From NCBI GenBank assembly GCA_963978895.1, contig OZ022238.1:38949820-39013819 (forward strand): a stretch of DNA of 64,000 bases, read 5' to 3'. The stretch is from Erpobdella octoculata. Its lineage: Eukaryota; Annelida; Clitellata; Hirudinida; Erpobdellidae. Both the position numbers and the translations under genes were made by a program. The notes under the pieces are model-generated. The model did no database searches, was not told where the DNA came from, and saw only the letters and a list, made by a program, of their open reading frames with translations. This document shows positions 10,021-20,383 of this stretch, piece after piece (position 1 is the stretch's first letter; each line of letters starts with the position of its first letter).

Positions 10021-11334
10021 ACAAAACAATTAAAAATAACTTTACAGTTTATACGACTTTGTAGCGGTTTCCGCTAAAAGGCGTAGATAAATATCTGCTT
10101 AAATTGAATTACTTGGATTTTTATATAAGTTATGTCACTCGTAGAAACGTATAAAACACGTCTCACATTTGTACTTCTAATTCAAACTATTTAAAAAGGA
10201 TTTTCAGACACGAGACAAAAAAATTATTTTTTTCTTTTTAGTGCGTTTGTGAGTAAGAGTGTGTTTTAATTTATTTTATTTTACCTTTTTCAGTTTTTTG
10301 ACATTTTGTAAATGTTTGTAAGTTTTCTCATCCGTACTATCTATCAAATGACATGGGTAAATCTAGCAAATTGACTTTGAACGGGGAAAGCAGCCCAGGC
10401 CTCATTTTGGCTTTCTGTTGTCATTGTTTGTTTTATTAGAAAATTAAATACATGATTGATACAGCAGGAAACAGTTAAGTCTTAAATATAATTTACCAAA
10501 CTCTACCAAAAGCCACGACCGCTATATATTTACTACGGAATATCCTCCGTACATAACAAAACAATATAAAATTTCAAAGTAATTTTTTTTATAATAAAAT
10601 TATCTATTGTCGTTAAAAACTAATATGCAAGCAACATTTCGGCTGAATCTGAAAACAGGAACTATGTGAAAAAACTATCACAAGATTATTAATTTTTTAA
10701 ATAGTTTATAGTCCTTTACACAAGGTGTTTTATAACTAAAATGACTGTATATAGGAAGCACCTAAGTACTTCTTGTCGTGGATCAAAATTTGATCATTTT
10801 AATTGTCCCTCCTTTATCCAGGCTTGAAACTGGCTCGCAATAAGCAAAGCAAAATATTACAAAATTAACAGATTCCACGCTGAAGTTAAGTGAAAGATAA
10901 TAAACTAAAACTGAAACTAAAAAAAAATTGAAACTGAAAAATATTTAAGTAATACCAACTTAAATTACAGTTTAAAATAACTCAAATTACAGTGTTTAAA
11001 ATAGTAATGCGTTTATTGTTAATAACAATAACAAAGTGACGATTGAACACCAAATAGCGCTATAAGAGCTTACATACAAGGTTTTTTGCTAAATATTTAA
11101 AATTTTAAACTTGTTTATACTTTTCAAATATTAACATTAAAGCGGATTTGTTGACTAAATAAAGCCCAACGCTCTTATCTTCCAAATAAAAGGTTTAGTT
11201 CAAAAAAATTAATATATTCACTATTTCATGTTTTCCAAATAGTGTTTTGTCAAGTTTTACTGACACCTACATTTACACTGCAACTATCAAAGCCCGTAAA
11301 AATAACTAAATTTAAAATTCATTGCCAAAATCGA
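10021..11334. other. AT-rich intergenic DNA, nothing recognised
   Basis: No ORF, RNA gene or clear transposon end is visible. A short motif at 10700-10740 (AGTTTATAGTCCTTTACAC) recurs in altered form near 39757 and 60235 and may mark an old dispersed repeat. The first 60 bases may be the 5' UTR of LINE B. Confidence 0.5.
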
Positions 11335-11937
11335 AATACATATATAAAAATGACTGTTTGTCTTTCTGTCTTCTATTCTAATCCAAACCGCTGAACCAAT
11401 TTTAACAAAATTTAGCACGGTTGTATATCTCAAAGAGTAAGAGGTCATAGGGAATTTTCAATTGATTTTAATTTTTTCATGACTTCCAAACTTTTCAGGC
11501 CAAACGTGCCTATGTACGAACATACAAATTTACTGAGTAACAAAATTCAAATATAGTTTACGTAACAAAGTTTGAAGATTTCAAGCAAATTTTAACAAAT
11601 CTATTTTACGTTTTATGGGCAAAAAGGATTTAGAAAAGAGTGGAAGAAAGAAAGGAACGGGGAAAAGAGTAGAAAATCGAGCGGAATTGGGAAAACGAGT
11701 GAGAGCGGGAGATTGAGCGGAAACGGAAAAGCAAACGGAAACGGGAGCGAACGGGAACGGGATAGTGAGCCGGAATGGGAAAGCGACAGGGAACGGGAGA
11801 ACGAGTGGAAAAGGGAGAGGAAGCTGAAGAGCAAGAAGAAACAGGAAAGCAAGTGGGGAAGGAAACAGGAGCGAAAGAGAAAAATGATAGAAAGATCTTT
11901 GAAACCCCCGGGCAACGCTGGGTAACCCCGTTAGTAA
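11335..11937 (+). mobile_element. Small Helitron-like non-autonomous element
   Basis: The left end has the look of many animal Helitron 5' regions (TATATAAAAATGACTGTTTG, then CCGCTGAACCAATTTTAAC). The right end (CCCCCGGGCAACGCTGGGTA followed by ACCCCGTTAGT) resembles a 3' GC hairpin followed by a CTAG-like terminus, here degenerate. The middle (11630-11890) is a purine-rich imprecise tandem of GGAACGGGA-type units. It has no coding capacity. The reverse complement of its right end is echoed at 48895-48925. The call rests on end architecture only. Confidence 0.4.
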
Positions 11938-11943
11938 TATTTA

Positions 11944-12200
11944 CCAAGTAAAGAAAAAAACAAGTTTTTCAACACAAACTTTGATTTCAAATACACTCAA
12001 TTTAGAAATACGAAAAATGTTCAAATTAAGTTTTTTTATTGAATCATGTATTGTCATCCAATATAGAGCTATGCTAAAAGTTTCAGTTTCCTAGCTAGTC
12101 AAAAAGCTGGTTACATTTTACTTGCAAGATTACCATACAGAGAAAGACACATACATACATACATACATACATACACAAACCTTAATAAAAGTTTATAAAA
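11944..12200 (-). repeat. Dispersed repeat R1, copy 1
   Basis: Reverse-orientation copy of a roughly 220-bp repeat found at least four more times (16036-16265, 27930-28175, 28281-28400, 51915-52135). Diagnostic core: GCTAGTCAAAAAGCTGGTT (reverse) with GTTTTTCAACACAAACTTT at one end. A short (ACAT)n tract at 12148-12175 sits at the place where other copies have TGTG/TATG. No terminal inverted repeats, poly-A or Pol III boxes were recognised, so the class is unknown. Confidence 0.8.
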
Positions 12201-12392
12201 AAAGGTTCTTTTCAAGTTTTTGATAATTACACTAATTTTAAAACATTGACATACTAAGACACAGTGAACATAGTGCCCACCGCATGCTTCTGATGTCAAA
12301 ATATCAACAACAAAAAATCACGAACTAATTCTCAACAATATTTTAATAGGTAGCCCTGGCCTTTTTTTTATCTTGAAATTGATATATTAATA

Positions 12393-12456
12393 GGCGATGG
12401 TGGTACAGCGGTAAAGCGTTCGTCTGTCGTGATATAGGTCGGATAAATGTATTTAA
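12393..12456 (+). ncRNA. tRNA-like SINE head (fragment)
   Basis: GATGGTGGTACAGCGGTAAA followed by GCGTTCGTCTGTCG matches the tRNA-like head at 15555 (GGTGGCAGAGCGGTAGAGCG) and includes a box-A-like segment (TGGTACAGCGG). The second half is lost, so there is no box B and it is unlikely to be transcribed. It runs directly into a 5S-like sequence on the opposite strand. Confidence 0.55.
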
Positions 12457-12529
12457 TGTCACCCATCAAAGTACTAACCGGGCTCGACGTTGCTTAACTT
12501 CGTTGATCGAACGAGAAACGGTGTTTTCA
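12457..12529 (-). rRNA. 5S rRNA-like fragment
   Basis: The minus strand reads GAAAACACCGTTTCTCGTTC, then GAAGTTAAGCAACGTCGAGC and GGTTAGTACTTTGATGGGTG. This corresponds to the middle of an animal 5S rRNA, including the internal promoter region (box A AGTTAAGCAACGTC and box C around GGTTAGTACTT). About 73 of the roughly 120 bases are present, with point changes from the usual sequence. Both gene ends are missing, so this is a pseudogene or a 5S-derived SINE piece, not a working gene. Confidence 0.75.
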
Positions 12530-13028
12530 AAAAACAACATTTGCGATGAAACAAACAACAGAGCAAGTTAATATAAGCGTTGTAAAAATAAAACTTGTGT
12601 TTTGTTTTTATATATCGTTTGTATTATGTCATTAATTGACTAACTTACCTTGTTAGTATTTTTTAAATAATTGAGCACAGTAGTAATAAGTTACATGTAC
12701 ATGTACATTATTGTACATACCAGAATTGAGGACAAACAGGCTGACAAAAACAGTGTGCTTATTCAGTAAAAGCGTCTAATTTGAAAAAATAACTAAAAAA
12801 TAGAAATTAAAATTTACCATAGTTTTAATTTCAAAAGGGAAGTACAAAAAAATTTTATTTCTCAACTGTCGTGGCTTCTTTGAGCATTAATTATGTCAAG
12901 CTGAAAAAATACTTTAAAATGCTTGAAAAATGACAATATTTTTCTCATAAATGATATTAATGCAAATAAACAACATTTTTTTTATAATTTATTTTTATAA
13001 GAAAATAAAAAAATGTCAATGAGAAAAA
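12530..13028. other. 3' flank of paralogue 2
   Basis: AT-rich, no ORF of note. A short palindromic run, ACATGTACATGTACATTA, lies near 12692-12710. A polyadenylation-type AATAAA-like context is possible close to 13005 on the minus strand, but it is not distinctive in such AT-rich DNA. Confidence 0.4.
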
Positions 13029-14561
13029 TTAAGATTTCTGCTCTAAAAAATTTTTCACTAAAATAAAAATAAATTCAAACAATTCTACTAAAGTCATTAC
13101 CGTAATTCCCAACCAGAGACTAAGCATACCTCCTACAAGACTCACCATAACATCCCAAGAATACAACGGATTGTTGACCATTGAATAAGGAACGTCTTCC
13201 GGTATAACCAATTTCACAAGTAAAAAAGATTCTTGAATTTTATTCATTTCTGATCTTGCATCAAATTGATTCCCAAATGTTTCATTGCTGGAATTATTTA
13301 ATTCTTTAAAATTTAAACTAATATTTTCAACACGATAGTAATGACCAGAACAGTTTTGAAAAAACTTTTTGCAAATATTTGATTGCAAATAATCTGGCGG
13401 CCAAGAATATGATGACAAATCGTAAGTGTACTTGGTTTCTTTGCAAGAAAAAAGACATTCACTTTCGCATTCGCTAACATTTTGTGCATTATAAGCATTC
13501 ACAACACAACTAAATTGTTCGTAAATTTTTGTTAAATTAAATTTATTCTCAAAAATCATTTCCGAGATGTTACCACAAATCGGTATTTCTGACAATATAT
13601 TTGGTGCTGAATACCAATATCCTACGCAGGAACATTCTTGAAAAGTTTTGATTTGTATGCAAAACTCATAACATATATCTTTTGAATAACTATCATTTTG
13701 AAATTTGCTTACATATTGTTGATTTGTACAACCAAACTGATTGTAAGGTGTATCTAATCTCTGAATATTTGTTTGAGTTATTGTGATTACGTTTTCGGTT
13801 GAAGCTGCCAAGGTAAGTCCTCGTTTAAAATCAGGAGTAGTTCCAGGAGCATGAATTGCCATTCGTACTCCTTTTGATTGAGGTGATACAAGAAGTGTTC
13901 TATATGGCAGTAGATATTTAGGGGTTGGTCCAACGTTTAAAATTAGGCTTAATCCTCTAGTAAATGTTGATTCAGTAAAGTTCAATCTACTTGCTTTTAG
14001 TGTAAAACAGGTCTTATATTCTACATTCCAGATTGTTGTGAAATAATTTTTGCAATCAAAACCAGGTAGCCAATTTTTAAAAAATAAAATGCATTCAACA
14101 ATAAAATTTGGACAGTCTACAAAAGGCTTGAATTTTTGTGGCAAACTAGCAAGAAGACCATTTACGGTGTTAATCTCTGACACAAACCATAACAATGTCT
14201 CTGTTTGATATGGAAGCAATTTTTGATTAATTTCATTTTCTAATAACACGATTTCATTTTCAAACTTTTTGACGTGCAATTTTTCTGAGTTACTGTAAAC
14301 AAATGGATTCAAATTGCAAAATGAAACATCAGGAAAGACAATTTGTTTTTCTAGTTTCTCTCCAAACGTTGTCGTGACTGGCCATTGAAAGAATTTATTG
14401 AATTGTGTTGTAAGTAAGAAAACAAGTATTAATATGCAGGCTAAAACACACAACAACCACAAAGCTTTCACAAACGGATCCTTGCTTTTAAAGATTTTTG
14501 GTACTCCTCTAATTGATGTTACTTCTCCGAAACGTTTAAGTTCGTTTTTCAACAGTTGCAT
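13029..14561 (-). CDS. DEG/ENaC channel paralogue 2
   Basis: Complete single-exon gene of 510 residues, starting at ATG 14561 (MQLLKNELKRFGEV). The frame is open a few codons further up, but only with a TTG. Predicted plasma-membrane sodium channel subunit. Features: TSIRGVPKIF with Arg in place of the gating His of the family HG motif; TM1 at about residues 32-54; FPDVSFCNLNPF at 77-87. The cysteine-rich extracellular domain has the ASC-type CYEFCIQIKTFQECSC, CESECLFSC and SSYSWPPDY. TM2 lies near 472-500 as GGMLSLWLGITVMTLVELF. The selectivity filter, usually Gly-x-Ser, reads Gly-Ile-Thr (485-487). The cytoplasmic tail is only about ten residues. The protein is short for the family. Its ligand is not predictable; proton, peptide and mechanical gating all occur in relatives. 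Confidence 0.93.
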   Translation of the reverse strand: MQLLKNELKRFGEVTSIRGVPKIFKSKDPFVKALWLLCVLACILILVFLLTTQFNKFFQWPVTTTFGEKLEKQIVFPDVSFCNLNPFVYSNSEKLHVKKFENEIVLLENEINQKLLPYQTETLLWFVSEINTVNGLLASLPQKFKPFVDCPNFIVECILFFKNWLPGFDCKNYFTTIWNVEYKTCFTLKASRLNFTESTFTRGLSLILNVGPTPKYLLPYRTLLVSPQSKGVRMAIHAPGTTPDFKRGLTLAASTENVITITQTNIQRLDTPYNQFGCTNQQYVSKFQNDSYSKDICYEFCIQIKTFQECSCVGYWYSAPNILSEIPICGNISEMIFENKFNLTKIYEQFSCVVNAYNAQNVSECESECLFSCKETKYTYDLSSYSWPPDYLQSNICKKFFQNCSGHYYRVENISLNFKELNNSSNETFGNQFDARSEMNKIQESFLLVKLVIPEDVPYSMVNNPLYSWDVMVSLVGGMLSLWLGITVMTLVELFEFIFILVKNFLEQKS

Positions 14562-14880
14562 ATTTAATGAGACCAATACGTTTTAGCATTTATTTTGAGT
14601 CAAGTTAATAATAATTTTCTGAAAAAAATCATTATGTTTCATTTTATATAACAGACTTCTTTAAACCGATCAATAAAAATTTCTGAAAATAAAAAGCAAA
14701 ATTACACCAGCAATTACTTTACTTATTAAAATAAAAAAAATTACAACTAGATAAACATCGTAACGTTCATAAATTTATCAAATGTCATAAGAGTTTATAA
14801 ATATATAGGTGCATAGGTGCATGTCATCAAATGTTTTCACTCGTTCTCGATTGTAAGTATAACTCATAGATTTTTAAATG

Positions 14881-14965
14881 GTCAAAAATCAATTACCGAG
14901 TAGAAAGCTTCCATTAGCTAAAAGTTTTGACAACTATTATAGAAACATATCAATATAAAAAACTA
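14881..14965 (-). promoter_or_regulatory. Conserved upstream block, paralogue 2
   Basis: AGCTTCCATTAGCTAAAA at 14906-14923 and the downstream AATATAAAA lie about 340 bp upstream of the start codon. They align with the region at 55750-55830 before paralogue 5 and more loosely with 30322-30360 and 51390-51440. Conservation outside coding sequence between tandem copies suggests a promoter or enhancer, or simply a recent shared duplication. Confidence 0.45.
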
Positions 14966-15124
14966 GTTTTCATTTTCTATAAAATTATCACTGGTAAATA
15001 TAATGGAAATTATGGCATATATAGTACGAACGAGGCCGTGATATCAAAGTAATCAAAACAAGCTGGTTTTTTGTACACTGTAGTTATGTTTTTCTAAAAT
15101 ATTATATTTTAATTTATTTATAAT

Positions 15125-15552
15125 CAATTTGTATGCACTGGTAGGTATATTGTATATTGTATGTATGCACTGGTAGGTATATTGTATGTTGTTTGTATGC
15201 ACTGGTAGGTATATTGTATGATGTATGTATGCACTGGTAGGTATATTGTATGATGGATGTATGCACTGGTAGGTATATTGTATGTACTGGTAAGTATATT
15301 GTATGTATTCACTGGTAGGTATATTGTATGTATGCACTGGTAAGTATATTGTATGTATTCATTGGTAGGTATATTGTATGTATGCACTGGTAGGTATATT
15401 GTATGTATACACTGGTAAGTATATTGTATGTATTTACTGGTAGGTATATTGTATGTATGCACTGGTAGGTATATTGTATGTATGCACTGGTAAGTATATT
15501 GTATATATACACTGGTAGGTATATTGTATGTATGCACTGGTAGGTATATTTT
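15125..15552 (+). repeat. Minisatellite GTATGCACTGGTAGGTATATT, left part
   Basis: Imperfect tandem array with unit of roughly 24-28 bp (GTATGCACTGGTAGGTATAT plus TGTAT). Variants include GGTAAGT for GGTAGGT and differing lengths of the TGTAT linker. The array resumes after the SINE at 15753-15805. Minus-strand open frames across it (HTYNIPTS-type repeats) are by-products of the repeat, not genes. Confidence 0.95.
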
Positions 15553-15554
15553 AT

Positions 15555-15752
15555 GGTGGCAGAGCGGTAGAGCGTTCGCCTGTCGATCGTTAGGTCGGCA
15601 GTTTGAACCTCGCCGGTGTCACCAGCGTAACTCCCTTAAGCAAGAAGTTCACTCGCATTGCTAAAAGGGTAGGCGCCTACAAATGGCTGCCTCTGCAAGT
15701 ACCCTTTCTCGCCTTCGAGCAAGACTTGTCTTGGAAAAGGCGTTGTGAAAGA
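15555..15752 (+). mobile_element. tRNA-derived SINE inserted in the minisatellite
   Basis: 15555-15624 folds as a tRNA-like head: acceptor 5' strand GGTGGCA pairs with TGTCACC (one G-T), box A-like TGGCAGAGCGGTAGAGC, box B-like AGTTTGAACC. It is followed by about 130 bp of unrelated body (CTTAAGCAAGAAGTTCACTC ... GGCTGCCTCTGCAAGTACCC) without coding capacity. The same minisatellite unit flanks both sides, which fixes it as an insertion. The same head, truncated, occurs at 12393. A tRNA gene proper is less likely because the T-arm stem is imperfect and the body follows directly. Confidence 0.7.
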
Positions 15753-16035
15753 GTATGCACTGGTAGGTATATTGTATGTATGCACTGGTAGGTATATGCA
15801 TGCACTAGCTGGGCTACCTGGCGTTGACTGGTTTTTTGTTTTGTTTTTTTATAGATTATATTTGTTCACAATAAGACGTTGTCCACAAATAAAACAAGAC
15901 ACCAAAAATCTCCGATCAAATACAATAAAGCATTCATAGCAATTGTAATTGTTCTTTAGTTTTTATTGTTTCACTTCTTTTTTCCCTTACTCTATTTTTC
16001 TTTCACTTTCTCACTTTTTTTTTACAAACTTTTAT
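15753..16035. other. Minisatellite remnant and AT-rich spacer
   Basis: Two further minisatellite units (15753-15805) end the array. The rest is AT-rich with no recognisable gene. Confidence 0.6.
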
Positions 16036-16265
16036 TTAGGTTACAATCTCTGTTTGTGTGTGTATGTGTGGCTTTCTCTGTACGCAAATCTTATAAGTAA
16101 AATTTAACCAGCTTTTTGACTAGCTAGGAAGCTGAAACTTTCAGCATAGCTTTTTGTTGGATGACAACACATGATTCAATTGAAAAAAACTTAATTTGAA
16201 CATTTTTCATATTTCTAAATCGAGTGTATTTAAAATTAAAGTTTGTGTTAAAAAACTCGTGAAAA
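16036..16265 (+). repeat. Dispersed repeat R1, copy 2
   Basis: Forward copy with the full core: GGCTTTCTCTGTACGCAAAT, CCAGCTTTTTGACTAGCTAG, GCTGAAACTTTCAGC, and the end TTGTGTTAAAAAACTCG. An internal TGTGTGTGTATGTGTG tract at 16052-16070 is where copy 1 has (ACAT)n. Confidence 0.8.
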
Positions 16266-16319
16266 CTTGGATGATTTATATTCCGATACCAACCGCGAAT
16301 TGTTTTCTGTTTTCAAATA

Positions 16320-17028
16320 GTTCTCTGCTAGTAGAATTTCTTTGAATGTAGGCAAAATGAATTATATCTTGTTCCATCATAGAAATAAAAATATCTCCTA
16401 TAATTGTCAACTTCCGTTTTGTAAGTTCCTAGGCGTACTGCTTGATGAACACCTTAAAATACAAATTCACATTGAACATGCTACATCTAAGGTTGCAAAA
16501 AACTGTGGAGTGTTATCTCGTGTAAATCAGTTTGTCGATGCCAATATTTCCGTAATGTTATACTATGCTCTTATCTTTCCGTACTTGTCATACTGTAATA
16601 TTGTCTGGGCCTCGAATTATCCTACTCGTTTAAAGCTTTTTCATATTTTGCAAAACCGAATTGTTTGTATTATTTTTCACATGCTCCCTGCATCGTTCTG
16701 TAAAGTTCAAATGGCTAAGAACAACACTCTTAATATATCTCAGATTAATTTCTTCCAAACTGACATTTTCATATATAAATATGATAATTTTATGTTACCT
16801 TCGTCTTTCGATAACATGATTGTAAAATTACTTGATGTTCATTCCCATGATCTGCGCCCCGGTCGCTTCTTTCGGACGGATATTGCTAGGAACTCTCTTA
16901 AAACATTTTCTATTAAATGTTCTGGTTCTCGTATTTACTCTAGTATTCCATACTCAGTCTCTTCCTTGAAATGTATTTTGTTATTTAAGCAAGCTCTAAA
17001 ATCTTACGTATTATTGTCACATTCATAA
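16320..17028 (+). pseudogene. LINE RT thumb/C-terminal fragment
   Basis: A plus-strand frame covers SLNVGKMNYILFHHRNKN, CKFLGVLLDEHLKI, YLSYCNIVWASNYPT and SIPYSVSSLKC. These are the C-terminal end of RT and the thumb in CR1/L2-like non-LTR elements (YCNIVW block). The catalytic YADD is missing and the start abuts a stop codon, so it is a 5'-truncated insertion. The stop at 17026-17028 is the natural end of ORF2, and roughly 180 bp of 3' UTR follow (to about 17210). Confidence 0.85.
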
Positions 17029-17239
17029 ATGTTCAGTACTTATTACCTTAATTTTAGTCTTTTCCTTGATAAGTTTATTGTATTGCTATTTGAAATGACT
17101 TAACTCTGAACATAACTCTTATTTTGTCTTTTGTATAGGGGTTCTACTAAGCGAGAAGAAATTCTCTTCGGACGAACCTTGTAAACACTTTATTCTCTTC
17201 TCCATGTACCCAGGCATTTTTTTCATTCTGGTCGCAAAA

Positions 17240-17405
17240 GGGTTCATATAATCCGCAAACAAAACAAATTCAAGGTGATCTGAAACTGATCATAAGTCGT
17301 TAATGTAGATGATAAATAAAAGTGGTCCCTGTACTGATCCTTCAGGGACCCACAAGTCACTTGTTTCATTGACGAGATAGAACTTTCTTACTCTATCATT
17401 CTTTT
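17240..17405 (-). pseudogene. RT fragment (PQGS to FADD region)
   Basis: The minus strand reads WVPEGSVQGPLLFIIYINDL, a stop, and then LEFVLFADYMN. This is the RT segment around the PQGSVLGP and FADD blocks. There is one internal stop, FADD is altered to FADY, and no other domains are present. It is a short LINE relic of the same general type as LINE A. Confidence 0.7.
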
Positions 17406-17880
17406 TTTCCTGAAGCAAAAATATAAAAAAAAAATTTATACAGTGTACTAGAAACTAGGAGTCGCTGCATCTTTCGCGTGAAATGTTGACAAATTGAAAC
17501 CACGTACTATTGTTGCGGTGTATCTTGTACCTATGGCAGGCGGTTTTGCCCAAAAAATTGTACACCCAAATATTGTTTTTATTTTATTGAAAGTTTTGCT
17601 TTTTTCGTTAAGATACGTTCAATATTCATCATCAATTTTTTTTTAGCATGACTTTATCAACAAATTTGAGTTTTTATCGTATCTTCCAAAGTTTAATTTA
17701 CATTTTGCTCCGTTCTAATACAACAAACGAGAATTTTTAGCAAACCTTAGAAGCCAGAACAGAGCGCAAATAAAAAAGTCCAGTTTGAGTATCAGGCAGG
17801 ATTCAGCTTTACTCATAGCTGCTGACATCAAAACAGTATATAAATAATTCATCAAAGCCGTCTGCACCTTAGTTGCTGCA
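17406..17880. other. AT-rich spacer
   Basis: No ORF, repeat family or RNA gene recognised. Confidence 0.5.
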
Positions 17881-18925
17881 TTCGTTTGTTGTCAATCGAC
17901 AAAAACTTACGGCAGTCGAGCTTTCAGTATAGCAGGACCGGCAACATGGAACATGTTGCCTGCCAGCATCCGAGAAGCCACTACATTGAGTTTATTCAAG
18001 GCCGATCCGCTGCTGATCTTGCTTTATGTTGCTGAGGTGGAGGGTCTTGTCGCTCAATGTGGTTTGTCTAGCCACCAATACGCGGATAATATACAATTAT
18101 ATGGACATTGCAAGCCAAAGGATATTTCATCTCTCTTCCTGAGGATAGAAGGCTGTTTTTCCAGTATTGCCGACTGGACGGAGTCAAATCGGCTACTACT
18201 AAACTCGAAGAAGATTGAGGTGATGTGGCTTGGATCGGACCATGCGCTGCGTTCAGTGCCGCCCGCATCGCTGCGGCTTGCTGGTGCTGAAATTCGCGTC
18301 AAAGATCGTCAAAAGTCTCGGTGTTTACCTTGACCCAACCTTGTCTATGTGAACAGAACATCAGCCCGCTGCTATGCGGTTATGGGGGTTCTCAGGGAGA
18401 TTAGACCTTTTATTCTTCGAGAGGTTCTAACAACTCTTGTAGTTCAGTTGGTATTAACGCGACTGGACTACTGCAATTTTCTACTAACAAATGTTAAAAA
18501 AAAAAACACTGTATACTCTCCAGAAGGTGTTAAACACCGCTGCCTTCGCGTCGAGTAGGGCTTGTCATGTCATTCCGCTATTGGACAAGCTTCAGGAGTT
18601 AAAAATTCCGGAAAGAGTTACTTTCAAAATATCAAATATCATCTTCAAAGCCATGCTCTATGGCTTGCCGGAATACATAAGCTCCCTCCTCGTCACTTCA
18701 AATACAGTTCAAAGAAGATCATCTCTCCGATCAACTGATCTTCCTACTCTCATCATCCCCAGATCCCGTCTCAAATAGCTCGGAGACCGATCCTTCCATG
18801 TTGCTGGACCCGTCGTTTGGAACGCTCTTTTACCGGGAGTCAGAGAACATTCGACCTACAACAACTTTTCTACATCTTTGAGAACTCACCTCACTCACCT
18901 ATCCTTTAATATGACAATTTAAACC
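17881..18925 (+). pseudogene. Fused remains of two LINE copies
   Basis: 17910-17998 reads SIAGPATWNMLPASIREATT, the usual C-terminal end of a LINE ORF2. It passes straight into RT-core sequence QYADNIQLYGHCKPK and NRLLLNSKKIEVMW (18000-18330), with the catalytic motif as YADN instead of YADD. After frameshifts near 18330 and 18490 it continues through LTRLDYCNFLL, LPEYISSLL and finally FHVAGPVVWNALLPG (about 18800). The second copy thus ends with the same type of tail motif with which the first begins. At least three frame breaks are present, so it is dead. The RT resembles the fragment at 58090-58560. Confidence 0.8.
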
Positions 18926-19660
18926 ATAAATATAAAGTTACACATTTCTGCGACTGTTTTTGCTTGCTGGCTTGGTTGAGTGCTTTTTATAATCTTTTTG
19001 TCTGATTTTAAAGCACATTAAAAAATTGGAAAATAAATAAATTGCTGTTAGTTTTTTATTACACTGTTGTAAATGCTCCCCATTGTGTCTTTCACTCAAA
19101 AATATTTTAGAACATTCGAAAGCTTTATTGTCGTCTGGGAAACTTCTATGGATGTCGCAAATATTGTTTTTATTTGTCGAAGTAATGGCTGAATTTATTA
19201 GCTGCGAGCTAATGTTGATTTCAATAAGAAGGCCACCAAACCCCCTTATATAAAACCGCATCAACTGCGTTAAACCTTTACCATATCACTGAGAAAACCT
19301 CTTGGAAGCATTAAAAAACTAGATAGATTGCGGAAAAAAAACGCTGTCACAGCAACTGAAGAAAGCACATTGGCAGCGTACCTCGTCACATGGCTTTTCA
19401 TCATCTCCTTCGTGGAAGTGGCATGATATCTTGTTCCAAGTCAGTAAAATTAGCCAAATTTTGCAATCCTCAACAGCAACTATTAATACATCCAATGACA
19501 AAATAAATTTACATAAACAACTCTGCAAAGTTATTAAAAAATAGTCTTTTTTGACAACATAGTCATTGTGCAAAAAATTGCTGAGTAGGTGTTGAAATAC
19601 TTTTTAAAACGTTTTTAATAGGTCACCTAGTGGCCTGAAAGTTTGTCTATCACGAAAATG
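18926..19660. other. Intergenic DNA without recognised features
   Basis: Two medium minus-strand frames (18938-19264, 19319-19573) show no family motif and unremarkable composition. I regard them as chance frames. Confidence 0.45.
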
Positions 19661-19664
19661 ACTT

Positions 19665-19729
19665 TATACTCTCTTTCTCCTTATCTCTTTCTCCCTCTCT
19701 CTCTCTCTCTCTGTCTCTCTGTCTCTGTT

Positions 19730-19804
<75 letters not shown>

Positions 19805-19925
19805 TGTGCATGCATCGCATCATCGCAGGCATGCTAACAACTCGCGAGCGACTTTATTCTTTTTTCCCTTTCTCCCTCTCTCTCCCTTTCTCTCTCTCTC
19901 TTTCTCTCTCTCTCTCTTTTTCTCG
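19665..19925 (+). repeat. (TC)n microsatellite, two blocks
   Basis: A CT-dinucleotide tract at 19690-19802 with a few GTCTCTGT interruptions, a 60-bp spacer holding GCATGCATCGCATCATCGC, then a second shorter CT-rich tract to 19925. Confidence 0.97.
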
Positions 19926-20094
19926 TTCTTTCCTTACTTAGTTGTTTGAGATCGGCTCAGACTATTGGCTCAGATCATTAGCTCAGACTGTTATTATATA
20001 TGTGCGTATCGCATGCATGCTAACTACTGCGTGCACACTAGTGCACACCATAGGTCTGCTTTCAATTAGCGAAATGCTTACAAAATTTCAAAAA

Positions 20095-20240
20095 CGAAAA
20101 AATAGAAACTAATTTCTACATCATAAAAAATACATTAAAAATAAAAACAACGTTTTTCTTGAGCCCTAAAAGTATAAAATAATATTCCTATAATTCATCT
20201 ACAACAAAAAACGTTGCAGGCGCATTAGGCTACAACATCA
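20095..20240. repeat. Left arm of inverted repeat around LINE D
   Basis: About 140 bp (AATTTCTACATCATAAAAAA, TTTTTCTTGAGCCCTAAAAG, TCTATAATTCATCTACAAC-like, AAAAAACGTTGC) that is repeated in inverted orientation at 24672-24815. Identity by eye is roughly 80-85 percent. It lies immediately outside the 3' tail of LINE D. Confidence 0.8.
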
Positions 20241-20383
20241 AAACTTTAGTAAAACAAATAATAATAATAATAATAATAATGTTTATATTCTACAGCATAG
20301 TGTCACCTGACGCTATGCGATGCCGGACCCCTATCGAGGTCTTCAGCTACTATTAAAGTAGCTTCGGCTATGGTAGAACCTTA

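Noticed and set aside
11613..11947. Frames rich in Ser/Phe/Leu or Arg/Glu around the purine-rich tract
   Set aside because: Compositional effect of the GGAACGGGA-type repeat in the Helitron-like element.
12148..12175. (ACAT)n as another landing site with a lost element
   Set aside because: It occupies the internal simple-repeat position of repeat R1, and no transposon end is beside it.
15053..15537. Overlapping minus-strand frames with repeated HTIYLPV/YNIPTS
   Set aside because: By-product of the 25-bp minisatellite; three frames are open at once and none has a domain.
15555..15624. Genuine tRNA gene
   Set aside because: The acceptor stem pairs, but the T-arm is imperfect and a non-tRNA body follows directly; the head recurs truncated elsewhere, so a SINE is the better call.
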